64,000 nucleotides of DNA, taken from Roseivirga sp. E12 (GTDB lineage: Bacteria > Bacteroidota > Bacteroidia > Cytophagales > Cyclobacteriaceae). This document shows, piece by piece, positions 17,956 through 25,900 of the stretch. The notes beneath the pieces are model-generated. The model was not told the origin of the DNA, searched no databases, and saw nothing but the letters and a program-made list of their open reading frames with translations. Positions within the stretch are counted from its first letter, which is position 1; each line of letters opens with the position of its first letter. The stretch is taken from positions 1 through 64,000 of the forward strand of contig NZ_JAGFMD010000006.1 of the NCBI RefSeq assembly GCF_017592825.1, given 5' to 3'. A program made the position numbers and the translations under genes.

Positions 17956-18207
17956 GTCCAATGAGTTAATCAAATACTCGATATAGTTTCTCGACTTCTT
18001 ACGCTTGATCTCTGCCTCGCGTCTCCTTGCTTCAGAGCGAGTGTCATAAACCTCTGAATACTTCAAAACCCAGGGCTTACCTCTCTTTGTATAAGTAGAT
18101 CTGCCAGCATTATGGTCCACCAGACGATTCGTCAGGTTATCACAGCTCCCAACATAATAGCGATCGCGCGTCTCCGAATAAATGATATAAACGTAAAAGT
18201 CTTCCAT
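17953..18207 (-). CDS. GIY-YIG family nuclease, 84 aa
   Basis: The protein shows the GIY-YIG halves VYIIY (6-10) and YYVG (17-20), Arg28 (LTNRLVDHN), His32, a KPWVLKY strand and a basic helix with candidate catalytic Glu (EARRREAEIKRKK, about 59-71). Eighty-odd residues is the usual length of the stand-alone UvrC-like nuclease family common in Bacteroidota. The ATG follows directly on the T run of the tRNA-Ala terminator, with no room for a separate promoter, so expression would require readthrough from the tRNA. The stop codon is provided by the tRNA remnant downstream. A truncated second copy lies at 17775-17858. The substrate is unknown. Confidence 0.85.
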   Translation of the reverse strand: MEDFYVYIIYSETRDRYYVGSCDNLTNRLVDHNAGRSTYTKRGKPWVLKYSEVYDTRSEARRREAEIKRKKSRNYIEYLINSLD

Positions 18208-18238
18208 AAAAAAAGGCCAGCCAACGCCAGCCTTTTTA
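18208..18238 (-). terminator. tRNA-Ala terminator abutting the nuclease start codon
   Basis: On the minus strand AAAAAGGC ... GCCTTTTTTT forms a hairpin with an 11-12-nt loop. Its T run is immediately followed by the ATG of the GIY-YIG gene, so the nuclease mRNA can only start by readthrough or within the hairpin. Confidence 0.75.
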
Positions 18239-18243
18239 AATAA

Positions 18244-18321
<78 letters not shown>

Positions 18322-18369
18322 TTGTAATCTGTTCTTACTTTTAAGAACAGTAAAATTCTTTTCTATTAA

Positions 18370-18447
18370 CCGCTGACCTTCCCGAGCAGTGACTCGGGAC
18401 GCTCTAGCCAGCTGAGCCTGTCTGCCGACAGGCAGGCTAATCTCCCT
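18370..18447 (-). pseudogene. Decayed tRNA-Ala copy carrying a 20-bp palindrome insertion
   Basis: On the minus strand GGGAGATTAGC ... CTCAGCTGGCTAGAGCG matches the 5' half of the intact tRNA-Ala. The stretch is split at 18417-18436 by the palindrome CCTGTCTGCCGACAGGCAGG; removing it restores GCTGAG-CTAATCTCCC with no base lost. The anticodon arm is replaced by TCCCGA-GCAGTGAC-TCGGGA (18380-18399, plus reading). The T-arm stops at GGTCAGCGGTTAA and there is no acceptor 3' strand. It cannot be a working tRNA. Confidence 0.85.
18417..18436. mobile_element. 20-bp palindromic element inserted in a tRNA remnant
   Basis: The element is identical to the copies at 205-224 and 464-483 and almost identical to 17716-17735. 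Flanks GCTGAG and CTAATCTCCC join exactly to give the intact tRNA sequence, so it inserted without visible target duplication (one shared C at most). No transposase is encoded nearby. The class resembles Rickettsia-type palindromic elements only by behaviour. Confidence 0.6.
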
Positions 18448-18560
18448 CTTAAACACCGAAGCTTTAGCGAAGGGTGCTTGATCTAGTCTCTAACAGACCT
18501 TCCTATTCCAAAGCTATCGCTTCGGAAGGGACGGCAAATATAAGTTGGCGATTAATCAAT

Positions 18561-19034
18561 TCAAAGTATTCTTCGGGCGCGAAGGAAACGCTTCATATAA
18601 TAAGGTGAGTAGAGATTACTCTCAGTCACTCCAAGGGAAGTTGAAGAATGAATAAATCGTATATCTCCTTTGCCTCTTACAGCAGTAACAATCCCAGCGT
18701 GGGTAACTTTTCTTTTGCTTTTCCCAGTAGCAAAAAACACAAGGTCTCCAGGCTTCAATTCCTTTAGTCTAACTTTAACTCCACTCTTTGCCTGATCTTG
18801 TGATACCCGAGGCATTTCAATATTGATACTCCGATAGGCATGAAGTATAAGTGCTGAGCAGTCTATACCCACACGGGTGGTACCTCCAAACTTGTAGGGT
18901 GTTCCTGTGTATGACCTAGCCGTTTGTACTACTGCATCAATTTTCTTCGTCTTGGCTAGGTTGCCAGCACAACCAGAGATAAAGATTAGTAGGATGAAAA
19001 GAGAAAGGAAAAGACTTTTGGGTAATTTAGACAA
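18561..19034 (-). CDS. NlpC/P60 cell-wall endopeptidase, lipoprotein
   Basis: The 157-aa protein has a lipoprotein signal with lipobox ISGC (Cys22), then an NlpC/P60 domain with catalytic Cys59 (VGIDCSALIL), His112 (VTHAGIV) and a third polar residue His129 (RFIHSS). The family cleaves D-Glu-meso-DAP bonds in peptidoglycan stem peptides; as a lipoprotein it would act in the periplasm. The start is a TTG (19032-19034); no in-frame ATG precedes the signal, so TTG is the best choice. It is monocistronic, divergent from the CAP gene at 19124 with only about 90 bp between them. Confidence 0.9.
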   Translation of the reverse strand: MSKLPKSLFLSLFILLIFISGCAGNLAKTKKIDAVVQTARSYTGTPYKFGGTTRVGIDCSALILHAYRSINIEMPRVSQDQAKSGVKVRLKELKPGDLVFFATGKSKRKVTHAGIVTAVRGKGDIRFIHSSTSLGVTESNLYSPYYMKRFLRARRIL

Positions 19035-19123
19035 GGCATCAGCGTTGGTTGTAACAAAAATACGAGAATTCGTCTATTTCCTTAGGTAGTCAACCTCACA
19101 AGAACTGCTGCGTAAATCAAAAC

Positions 19124-19783
19124 ATGAAAAAGGTCTTAGTACTCATTTTGTTGACCATAGCCTTCAGCACCGATTCGTTTGCCCAACGAAAGTGGAAAGA
19201 TGAGTACTATCAAACTCTCAATGATGATAACTTCCGTGATTTCAAACTCTTTAATAAGTCACTGGATCTTAAAAGAGTCGACTACAAAGTTTTAAATGCC
19301 GCAGTTTTCTTCGTTACCAATGAGGCCCGAATCGAGCAAGGCCTTCAAATACTAGCCTACCAGCCTAACTTAGAAATTATGGCATGGAATCATTCGATCA
19401 GCATGGCCAAGAAGGACTTTTTTGATCACATAAATAAAAAAGAACGCAAACGAAAGAGTCCGATCAATCGCGCCAAACTAGCGGGAATTAGAAACCCCAA
19501 CATTGGTGAAAACATTTCCGCAGTAGGCGGTAGATCTTTCGGAAGTTACCTGCAGCTGGCCGATCACCTGGTGCAAGGTTGGATTGACTCACCTCCTCAT
19601 CGTAAAACACTTTATTCTAAAAATGCCTTGCAACTGGCTTGTGGTGTCTACTATTTTAACGGTCTTTGGCAAAAAAACAGAGATGTTTATAAACAAGGGA
19701 ACGGTTTTTGGTTAGCTACTCAAAACTTTCAGATGTTTACAAAAGTTGAAAGTGGAGCGTCAAAGGATAAGGGACCAAAATAG
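19124..19783 (+). CDS. Secreted CAP/SCP-domain protein
   Basis: Signal peptide MKKVLVLILLTIAFSTDSFAQ is followed by a CAP (SCP/PR1) domain over about 65-210. Visible motifs are AWNHSISMAKKDFFDHINK, GENISAVGG and HRKTLYSKNALQLACGVYYF, which match the family's His-rich cleft (HSIS, FDHI) and the C-terminal GVYY strand. Bacterial CAP proteins of this size are mostly uncharacterised secreted proteins. The next gene follows by 4 bp and also carries a signal peptide, so the two are probably co-transcribed. Confidence 0.8.
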   Translation: MKKVLVLILLTIAFSTDSFAQRKWKDEYYQTLNDDNFRDFKLFNKSLDLKRVDYKVLNAAVFFVTNEARIEQGLQILAYQPNLEIMAWNHSISMAKKDFFDHINKKERKRKSPINRAKLAGIRNPNIGENISAVGGRSFGSYLQLADHLVQGWIDSPPHRKTLYSKNALQLACGVYYFNGLWQKNRDVYKQGNGFWLATQNFQMFTKVESGASKDKGPK

Positions 19784-19787
19784 ACTT

Positions 19788-20381
19788 ATGAAAAAGATAT
19801 TATTAAGTATAGTACTGATACTCGGTGTAGCAAGTTTAAGCGCACAAGAACTGAGCACCAAAGATGTTCAAGCGATTGACCAGCGCACAGGCAATTTCCT
19901 AGACTTGATTAAAACGAAAAAATACACTCAGGTATTAGATTACATCTACCCCGAACTATTCGAGCACACCAGCAAGAAAAGCATGTTTCAGATATTCGAT
20001 TTGCTAGAAAAGGCAGGAATCGAGTTGAAATTCAACAGTTTTGACGTTGTCAGCAAAAAACCAATTGCCGCTGAAGGAGATATCAAATATGCCATGATTA
20101 AGTATAAAATGGATATGACATTACCACTCGATACAGACGACCTGAAAGGTATAGCTGCCCTGTTGGTACCGTCCATTCAAAGTAGCTTTGGCAAAGAAAA
20201 CGTGGAATACAATCGTGCGGAGAGTTATATAAATGTAAAGGGGGAAAAGTTTTTATTAGGCGTATCAGACCCCAAGTATGGTGAATGGATGTTTATCATT
20301 TATGACGACAGCTTTAAAAGTGCTATAGATAAGACACTCCCACCCAAAGTAAAAGCGGCTGCAGCTGCCAGTGCTTACTAA
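19788..20381 (+). CDS. Secreted protein of unknown function
   Basis: I start at the ATG 19788, four bases after the previous stop, giving signal peptide MKKILLSIVLILGVASLSAQ; an earlier in-frame start would overlap the CAP gene. The remaining 178 residues are alpha/beta with a helical N-terminus (DVQAIDQRTGNFLDLIKTKK), a strand-rich middle, and an Ala-rich C-terminus (VKAAAAASAY). The pattern of a helix pair followed by a curved sheet resembles the NTF2-like fold, but I cannot assign the family. The gene ends 22 bp before a strong terminator. Confidence 0.6.
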   Translation: MKKILLSIVLILGVASLSAQELSTKDVQAIDQRTGNFLDLIKTKKYTQVLDYIYPELFEHTSKKSMFQIFDLLEKAGIELKFNSFDVVSKKPIAAEGDIKYAMIKYKMDMTLPLDTDDLKGIAALLVPSIQSSFGKENVEYNRAESYINVKGEKFLLGVSDPKYGEWMFIIYDDSFKSAIDKTLPPKVKAAAAASAY

Positions 20382-20403
20382 ATACTTAATGACATAAAAC
20401 GAA

Positions 20404-20435
20404 GAAAGGCCGTCCATATGACGGCCTTTCTTTTT
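20404..20435. terminator. Strong terminator between convergent genes
   Basis: GAAAGGCCGTC-CATAT-GACGGCCTTTC is an 11-bp perfect stem followed by CTTTTT on the plus strand. It ends the CAP operon; the reverse strand has a weaker U-run and may serve the thioesterase gene. Confidence 0.9.
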
Positions 20436-20471
20436 AGCCAAACTCTACTCAAATGAATAAGAAGAGTGTTA

Positions 20472-20972
20472 TCATACAGCCGCTGACTCTCTAAGTTCAC
20501 GGGCTAAAAATCTTGCTCTTTGCTCTACGTTATCTTGCGCTACTTCTATCTTAAGGCTATCAAAGAGGCCTAAGAGCTCGTCATGATGCTGAACGCCCTG
20601 GCCAACTTTAAAGTCAAAGTGATAGAACTTTGTCCACAGCACTGCCTTGACGTGCGATCGGTTCTTATCCATCATCACCATTTCTGCTTTGACATATTTT
20701 TCTGTGAAGTCTATCAATGCGGTTTGAATACAAACTTCCTCCATAACATTGGCTGGTTTCAGATAAGCGATCTCATTGTGGCCGACAAGCCATGATCGCT
20801 TGTCTATCTGGGCCATAGCAAAAACATTGAGGCCATACTCATTCATCAAATGATCTTCCCGCACATTGATCATATAGTCTATATACTTGGCATTATTCAG
20901 GTGACCGTAAGGATCGCAATCTTGAAACCTGACCGTTCTATGACCAATTGGTGTTTTGTTGAGTTTTGTCAT
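20472..20972 (-). CDS. Hot-dog acyl-CoA thioesterase
   Basis: The 166-aa protein has the 4HBT hot-dog signature FQDCDPYGHLNNAKYIDYM (about 16-34) with Asp/His near the active site, and the family helix-strand order after it (GHNEIAYLKPANVMEEV, KAVLWTKFYHFDF). The family hydrolyses acyl-CoA thioesters. It lies 47 bp downstream of a TetR gene on the same strand, with the operator-like sequence AGACCAGTCGGTCT in the gap. It is therefore probably the regulator's target. Confidence 0.8.
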   Translation of the reverse strand: MTKLNKTPIGHRTVRFQDCDPYGHLNNAKYIDYMINVREDHLMNEYGLNVFAMAQIDKRSWLVGHNEIAYLKPANVMEEVCIQTALIDFTEKYVKAEMVMMDKNRSHVKAVLWTKFYHFDFKVGQGVQHHDELLGLFDSLKIEVAQDNVEQRARFLARELRESAAV

Positions 20973-20987
20973 TATTAAAAAGTTTAC

Positions 20988-21001
20988 AGACCAGTCGGTC
21001 T
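20988..21001. promoter_or_regulatory. TetR operator candidate upstream of the thioesterase gene
   Basis: AGACC-AGTC-GGTCT is a perfect 5-bp inverted repeat with a 4-bp centre in the gap between the TetR and thioesterase genes. It resembles the TAGACC-type operators known for LmrA/YxaF-class regulators, to which the neighbouring protein belongs. A related site precedes the TetR gene itself. Confidence 0.6.
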
Positions 21002-21019
21002 AATTATTAACAAATTTTT

Positions 21020-21568
21020 TTAAGCCTCTAGCACTACTTTTACAAACTTCTTCTGCAGTTCCAGGTATTTTACATCACGATGCGCCTGACTTAAAATATA
21101 GGCTCCTTCAAACATTGCATAGAGCTGCTCAGACTTCTCAGTAGTATTCTCAATACCTCTGCGTTCCAAGTAACCGGCCAAGCTCTGCTGCCAACCCTTA
21201 AACACTTTGTCGCAGGCCTTTCTAATGGTTTCATCAATGTTTCCAGCAGCCAATGCCACTGCGGCTATTGGACAGGCATCCTCAAAATTTGAGTCTATGA
21301 GCTCTTTCGACATTACATCTATCATAGCATTCAAACCAGTCTCAGCAGTTTTCCCCCTTAAGGCTTCACCATACTTTAGTATCTGGGCTTCACCACCGTA
21401 GAGTACAGCGGCAATAATCAACTCATCCTTTCCTGCTGGAAAATGATGGTACAGGCTACCCTTCGGTACCTCTATCGATTTTAAAATCTCATTAATGCCC
21501 GTACCGAAATACCCCTTCTTCCGAATAATTTTTGAGGTAGTGGAAACAAGTTTTTCTCTGGTATTCAC
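21020..21568 (-). CDS. TetR-family regulator, LmrA/YxaF-like
   Basis: Residues 1-55 form a TetR HTH (TSKIIRKKGYFGTGINEILK, VPKGSLYHHFPAGKDEL). The C-terminal ligand domain contains DACPIAAVALA, a hallmark of the LmrA/YxaF-like subclass. The start is a GTG at 21566-21568; the overlapping ATG is followed at once by TGA in its frame. The 182-aa length is normal. It probably represses itself (site at 21587-21602) and the thioesterase gene (site at 20988-21001). The inducer is unknown. Confidence 0.85.
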   Translation of the reverse strand: MNTREKLVSTTSKIIRKKGYFGTGINEILKSIEVPKGSLYHHFPAGKDELIIAAVLYGGEAQILKYGEALRGKTAETGLNAMIDVMSKELIDSNFEDACPIAAVALAAGNIDETIRKACDKVFKGWQQSLAGYLERRGIENTTEKSEQLYAMFEGAYILSQAHRDVKYLELQKKFVKVVLEA

Positions 21569-21586
21569 ATTTCAAATATATAGAAA

Positions 21587-21602
21587 TAGACTGAATGGTC
21601 CA
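21587..21602. promoter_or_regulatory. Second TetR operator candidate (autoregulation)
   Basis: TAGACTGAATGGTCCA lies about 20 bp upstream of the TetR start and shares the AGAC...GGTC arms with the site at 20988-21001, with imperfect symmetry. Confidence 0.45.
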
Positions 21603-21838
21603 CTTATTTTTTACTTTTTCCATTGTACATCCAATTAAACCAAGAGGTAGCACATTATATTTCTTATGCTTTATCAACCTTGTAACTACGGTTGGCCGTC
21701 ATCCTGCCCTGAAACTTCGGGGTGTTCAGGATCTAAAATGAAGAAGACACTGAAACAAGCCTGTCTGCAGCAGGCAGGTTCAGAGTGACGTAAGGATCTG
21801 GCTTGATAATGAATCAAGAGAGGCGATAGTAACAGGCA
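21603..21838. repeat. Repeat-bearing intergenic stretch
   Basis: A GTCATCCTG unit interrupted by CCCTGAAACTTCGGGG (21706-21722) lies next to TGTTCAGGATCT. The palindrome CCTGTCTGCAGCAGGCAGG (21760-21778), a variant of the 20-bp family, is followed by TTCAGAGTGACGTAAG. No gene is seen. Confidence 0.6.
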
Positions 21839-21839
21839 T

Positions 21840-21867
21840 AAAAAAAGCCCCGACATGTCGGGGCTTT
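21840..21867 (-). terminator. dnaK terminator
   Basis: AAAGCCCCGACA-TGTCGGGGCTTT is a self-complementary 12-bp arm hairpin followed on the minus strand by a T run. It lies 27 bp downstream of the dnaK stop. Confidence 0.9.
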
Positions 21868-21893
21868 CGATTTATAATTATCGAGTTCAGAAG

Positions 21894-23816
21894 CTACTTC
21901 ACTTCCTCATACTCTACATCTGATACATCATCTGCTGAGCCTTCTGAAGACCCTGCATCACCAGCATCTGCTCCCGCATCAGGACCTGGCTGTCCACCTT
22001 CAGCAGCTTGCTGTGCAGCGTACATTTCTTGAGAAGCAGCTTCCCAAGCTTTGTTCAGTGCCTCAAGTCCAGCATCGATAGAATCAACATCCTGACTTCC
22101 GTGAGCCGTCTTCAGATTAGCTAAAGCTTCTTCGATTGGCTTCTTATTCTCCTCTGAAAGTTTATCACCGTACTCGCTCAATTGCTTTTCCGTCTGGAAG
22201 ATCAATGAATCAGCAGTGTTCAGCTTATCAATTTTCTCTTTCTCTTTTTTGTCAGTTTCAGCATTTGCCTCCGCTTCCTGCTTCATTTTCTCGATTTCCT
22301 CATCTGTAAGTCCAGAAGAGGCCTCAATTCTAATGTTTTGCTCTTTTCCAGTGCCTTTGTCTTTAGCAGACACGTTCATGATACCATTTGCATCGATATC
22401 GAAAGTCACCTCAATTTGAGGAACACCTCGTTGTGCTGGTGGAATATCACTTAAGTGGAAACGGCCTATAGTTCTGTTATCCTTAGCCATTGGTCGCTCA
22501 CCTTGTAAAACGTGAATCTCTACTGAAGGCTGGTTATCCGCAGCAGTTGAGAATACTTCAGACTTCTTAGCCGGAATAGTAGTATTAGACTCGATAAGTT
22601 TGGTGAACACACCACCCATTGTTTCGATACCTAGAGAAAGAGGCGTTACATCTAGTAACAATACGTCTTTCACTTCACCAGTTAATACACCACCTTGGAT
22701 CGCTGCACCAATTGCAACAACCTCATCAGGATTTACTCCTTTAGAAGGTTTTTTACCGAAGAACTTTTCTACTTCTTCCTGAATTTTAGGGATTCTTGTA
22801 GAACCACCAACCAAGATTACTTCGTCAATATCAGAAGTGCTGTAACCAGCATCGTCCATTGCTTTTTTCACTGGCTCCATTGAACGTCTTACCAAGTTTT
22901 CGGCAAGTGATTCAAATTTCGCTCTAGAAAGTGATCTTACTAAGTGTTTTGGCACACCATCAACTGGCATGATATAAGGCAAGTTAATCTCTGTTGAAGC
23001 AGAAGATGACAATTCAATCTTAGCTTTTTCAGCAGCTTCTTTCAAACGCTGCAATGCCATTGGGTCTTTTCTTAGGTCGATGTTTTCATCGCTTAAGAAT
23101 TCTTCAGCCAACCAATCGATAATTACTTGGTCAAAGTCATCACCACCAAGGTGAACATCACCATTAGTAGATTTTACTTCGAATACACCGTCACCCAATT
23201 CAAGTACAGAGATATCGAATGTACCTCCACCCAAATCGTAGACAGCGATCTTCTGATCTTTATCTTTTTTATCTAATCCATAAGCCAAAGCTGCTGCTGT
23301 AGGCTCATTGATAATTCTCTTTACTTCTAAGCCTGCAATCTGACCAGCTTCTTTAGTCGCTTGTCTTTCTGCATCATTGAAGTATGCTGGAACAGTAACA
23401 ACTGCTTCTGCCACTTCAGTACCCAAATAGTCTTCAGCAGTAGACTTCATTTTCTGAAGTATCATTGCTGAAAGCTCTTGAGGTGTATAGTTTCTGTCAC
23501 CGATTTTTACTCTTACGGTGTCATTATTTCCTTTTTCTACCTCGTAAGCAATACCTCTGAGCTCTTCAGAAACATTAGTATGTTTCTTACCCATAAATCG
23601 CTTCACTGAGCTAATGGTATTCTTCGGGTTGGTAATCGCCTGTCTCTTTGCTGGATCACCCACTTTTCTCTCCCCGTTGCCATTATCTAAAAATGCAACG
23701 ATGGAAGGAGTAGTTCTTCTTCCTTCACTGTTAGGAATCACAACTGGCTCATTACCCTCCATTACCGCTACACACGAGTTGGTAGTACCTAAGTCAATTC
23801 CAATAATTTTTCCCAT
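21894..23816 (-). CDS. Chaperone DnaK (Hsp70)
   Basis: The 640-aa protein has the ATPase phosphate-1 motif IDLGTTNS (7-14), the [20 protein letters not shown] segment, [13 protein letters not shown], the adenosine motif [14 protein letters not shown] (about 333-346), and the conserved linker [15 protein letters not shown] (about 383-397). A substrate-binding domain and a Gly/Ala/Asp-rich tail ending in EEVK (a variant of EEVD) follow. It folds client proteins with DnaJ and GrpE, whose genes are 30 kb away (53278-54980) rather than adjacent. The length is normal. Monocistronic, with its own terminator; a sigma-54-like sequence lies 47 bp upstream of the start codon. Confidence 0.98.
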   Translation of the reverse strand: MGKIIGIDLGTTNSCVAVMEGNEPVVIPNSEGRRTTPSIVAFLDNGNGERKVGDPAKRQAITNPKNTISSVKRFMGKKHTNVSEELRGIAYEVEKGNNDTVRVKIGDRNYTPQELSAMILQKMKSTAEDYLGTEVAEAVVTVPAYFNDAERQATKEAGQIAGLEVKRIINEPTAAALAYGLDKKDKDQKIAVYDLGGGTFDISVLELGDGVFEVKSTNGDVHLGGDDFDQVIIDWLAEEFLSDENIDLRKDPMALQRLKEAAEKAKIELSSSASTEINLPYIMPVDGVPKHLVRSLSRAKFESLAENLVRRSMEPVKKAMDDAGYSTSDIDEVILVGGSTRIPKIQEEVEKFFGKKPSKGVNPDEVVAIGAAIQGGVLTGEVKDVLLLDVTPLSLGIETMGGVFTKLIESNTTIPAKKSEVFSTAADNQPSVEIHVLQGERPMAKDNRTIGRFHLSDIPPAQRGVPQIEVTFDIDANGIMNVSAKDKGTGKEQNIRIEASSGLTDEEIEKMKQEAEANAETDKKEKEKIDKLNTADSLIFQTEKQLSEYGDKLSEENKKPIEEALANLKTAHGSQDVDSIDAGLEALNKAWEAASQEMYAAQQAAEGGQPGPDAGADAGDAGSSEGSADDVSDVEYEEVK

Positions 23817-23862
23817 GATCTATAAATAAATTTCTTCTTAATCAATTTGCTGTTCTCCCTTT

Positions 23863-23879
23863 ATCAATGGTTGTGCCAA
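23863..23879 (-). promoter_or_regulatory. Imperfect sigma-54-like promoter upstream of dnaK
   Basis: TTGGCACAACCATTGAT matches the -24 box TTGGCAC exactly, but has TTGA instead of TTGC at -12 (spacing correct at N5). The neighbourhood also has TGCCAAT/ATTGGCA arms (23874-23880, 23907-23913). The -12 mismatch makes this uncertain. Confidence 0.35.
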
Positions 23880-23982
23880 TTGAAATTCACTGACATTTGG
23901 TGACACATTGGCAGAATTGAAATGTCTTAAGTAAAAGATACCTGACACATGTTATATTTGTGGCAATTCAACCCAATAAGAA

Positions 23983-24849
23983 TTGATATTTCTCTATTAC
24001 CTGGTTTTAAAGCCACTGTCACTTTTGCCTTGGCCCCTGGCATATGGCGTCTCTAATTTTTTATACCTCCTGCTCTACAAAGTATTTCGTTACCGGGTAG
24101 ATGTTGTAGACCAGAACATCCGCAACTCATTTCCTGAGTTCACAGATAAGCAAGTGAAGGAACTCCGAGGGAAGGCACTCAAAAACTTTTTTGATGTGAT
24201 GATTGAAGGCTTCAAGGTCTTTAGCATGAGTAATGAAGAGCAACATAGACGTATGGTGGCCACCAACCCCGAAATTGTTGACAAGTACCTAGAAGACAAC
24301 CGAAGTGTGATCATCACCGGTGGGCACTACAATAACTGGGAGTTCATTGCTAACGGCATTAACCCTTGGATGAAGCATCAGACTTGCGGAATTTACCACC
24401 AGTTCAAGAACAAATTCGTTGAAAGAAAAATGCTGGAGAAGCGAAGCAGAACTGGCATGTTACTCGTTTCTAGAAAGCAGGTTAAAGAAGGGTTTTTCGA
24501 TACATATGATAAGCCTCTGGCCACATTTTTTGCCACAGACCAATCTCCTACAATTGCCAAAAAAGTATACTGGACCACTTTCTTAAATCAAGAAACTGCC
24601 GTTGCTTTCGGTGCCGAAAAGTTTGCTAGGTCGCAAAACGCTGCAGTGTTCTATGCCTACAACGACAGGGTGAAAAAAGGGCATTATCAGATGACCTTTA
24701 AACTACTCTGCGATAACCCTAATGAAATGCCCATGGGAGCCATTACTGAAGCCCATGTGAGAACACTCGAGGAGGTAATATTGGACAAGCCAGAGTTTTG
24801 GCTTTGGACACACAAGCGATGGAAGCGCAAAAGAAAGCCAGGAGAATAG
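23983..24849 (+). CDS. Lipid A acyltransferase LpxL/HtrB-like (first copy)
   Basis: The 288-aa protein shows the LPLAT signature with catalytic His115 and Glu120 in GGHYNNWE (H-x4-E variant of HX4D), an N-terminal hydrophobic anchor (YYLVLKPLSLLPWPLAYG) and a basic C-terminus (THKRWKRKRKPGE). It transfers acyl chains to the lipid A precursor at the inner membrane. The start is a TTG at 23983: no ATG is available and the adjacent paralogue begins at the equivalent position (MTQVLYYLIIKP). A Bacteroidota-like -7 element TATATTTG lies at 23953-23960. The next gene is a close paralogue 71 bp downstream. Confidence 0.85.
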   Translation: MIFLYYLVLKPLSLLPWPLAYGVSNFLYLLLYKVFRYRVDVVDQNIRNSFPEFTDKQVKELRGKALKNFFDVMIEGFKVFSMSNEEQHRRMVATNPEIVDKYLEDNRSVIITGGHYNNWEFIANGINPWMKHQTCGIYHQFKNKFVERKMLEKRSRTGMLLVSRKQVKEGFFDTYDKPLATFFATDQSPTIAKKVYWTTFLNQETAVAFGAEKFARSQNAAVFYAYNDRVKKGHYQMTFKLLCDNPNEMPMGAITEAHVRTLEEVILDKPEFWLWTHKRWKRKRKPGE

Positions 24850-24920
24850 CCTGTACTTGTATTCAAAGCAGTAATTTTGAACAAGTTAAATCGGCAATTG
24901 CTCGTTGTCGAAAACCCTAA

Positions 24921-25790
24921 ATGACTCAGGTTCTCTACTATCTTATTATTAAACCGATTTCACTCCTACCCTGGCGTGCGCTCTATATGCTGTCAGATTT
25001 TCTCTATCTGATTATTTACAAACTGTTTAAGTACCGTATAAAAGTTGTTAATCAGAATTTAGAGAATTCATTTCCTCAGAAATCGGCTGATGAAATCAAA
25101 AAGCTCAGAAGACAGTTCTATCGACACTTTTGCGACATAACCGTGGAAAGCCTTAAAATCTTTAGCATCAGCGGTGAGGATGCCAAAAGGCGGTTTGTAG
25201 TGACCAATCCTGAAATACTTCAGCCCTATTTTGATGCTGGCCGAAGCGTCATCATTGCGGGGGGGCATTATAATAACTGGGAGATGCTAGCAGTTGGGGT
25301 TGATAGTTACATTCCCCACCAATCTGTTGCTATCTACCACAGACTTGGCAATAAATTCATGAACGAGAAAGCCCTGAGCTCCAGAGGCAAGTATGGGCTA
25401 AAAATGGTCTCAAGGCAAGAGGTCAAGGACTACTTCAAAAACACCACTGAACTAACCGCAACTATTTTCGGAGCAGATCAGTCACCAAGCATTGCCAAGA
25501 AAGTCTATTGGATGCAGTTTTTGAATCAAGAAACTGCCGTGATGTTCGGGGTAGAAAAGTTCGCCAAAGAAAAGAACTCACCAGTGATTTTTGGGGGAAT
25601 TGAAAAAGTGAAAAGAGGTTTCTATGAGTTCACCATAGAAGTACTGATCGATGATCCCAGCAAAGTTGAGCATGGGATTATCACAGAAGCGCATACCAAA
25701 AGATTGGAGCAACAGATCATAAACGACCCTCAATATTGGCTCTGGACACATAAGCGTTGGAAACGCAAGAGAAAACAAGGGGAAGAATAA
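24921..25790 (+). CDS. Lipid A acyltransferase LpxL/HtrB-like (second copy)
   Basis: The 289-aa paralogue of the preceding gene carries His116/Glu121 in the same GGHYNNWE motif and the same THKRWKRKRK end. Sequence similarity runs over the whole length, so this is a tandem duplication. Two acyltransferases of this type would fit secondary acylation at two positions of lipid A, but which does which cannot be told. The start is an ATG. Confidence 0.85.
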   Translation: MTQVLYYLIIKPISLLPWRALYMLSDFLYLIIYKLFKYRIKVVNQNLENSFPQKSADEIKKLRRQFYRHFCDITVESLKIFSISGEDAKRRFVVTNPEILQPYFDAGRSVIIAGGHYNNWEMLAVGVDSYIPHQSVAIYHRLGNKFMNEKALSSRGKYGLKMVSRQEVKDYFKNTTELTATIFGADQSPSIAKKVYWMQFLNQETAVMFGVEKFAKEKNSPVIFGGIEKVKRGFYEFTIEVLIDDPSKVEHGIITEAHTKRLEQQIINDPQYWLWTHKRWKRKRKQGEE

Positions 25791-25900
25791 GGCATTTCCA
25801 TGGCCATCAAACCGATCTCGATCTACATAATTAAACTGTATTTAAACAGGCAACCATTTTCTTAGCTGAGACTGAATAATTAAATTCAGAGCTCTATAAG

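Noticed and set aside
23953-23960. TATATTTG as a full promoter of the first acyltransferase gene
   Set aside because: The -7 pattern fits, but nothing like TTTG lies 19 bp upstream, so I mention it only within the gene entry.
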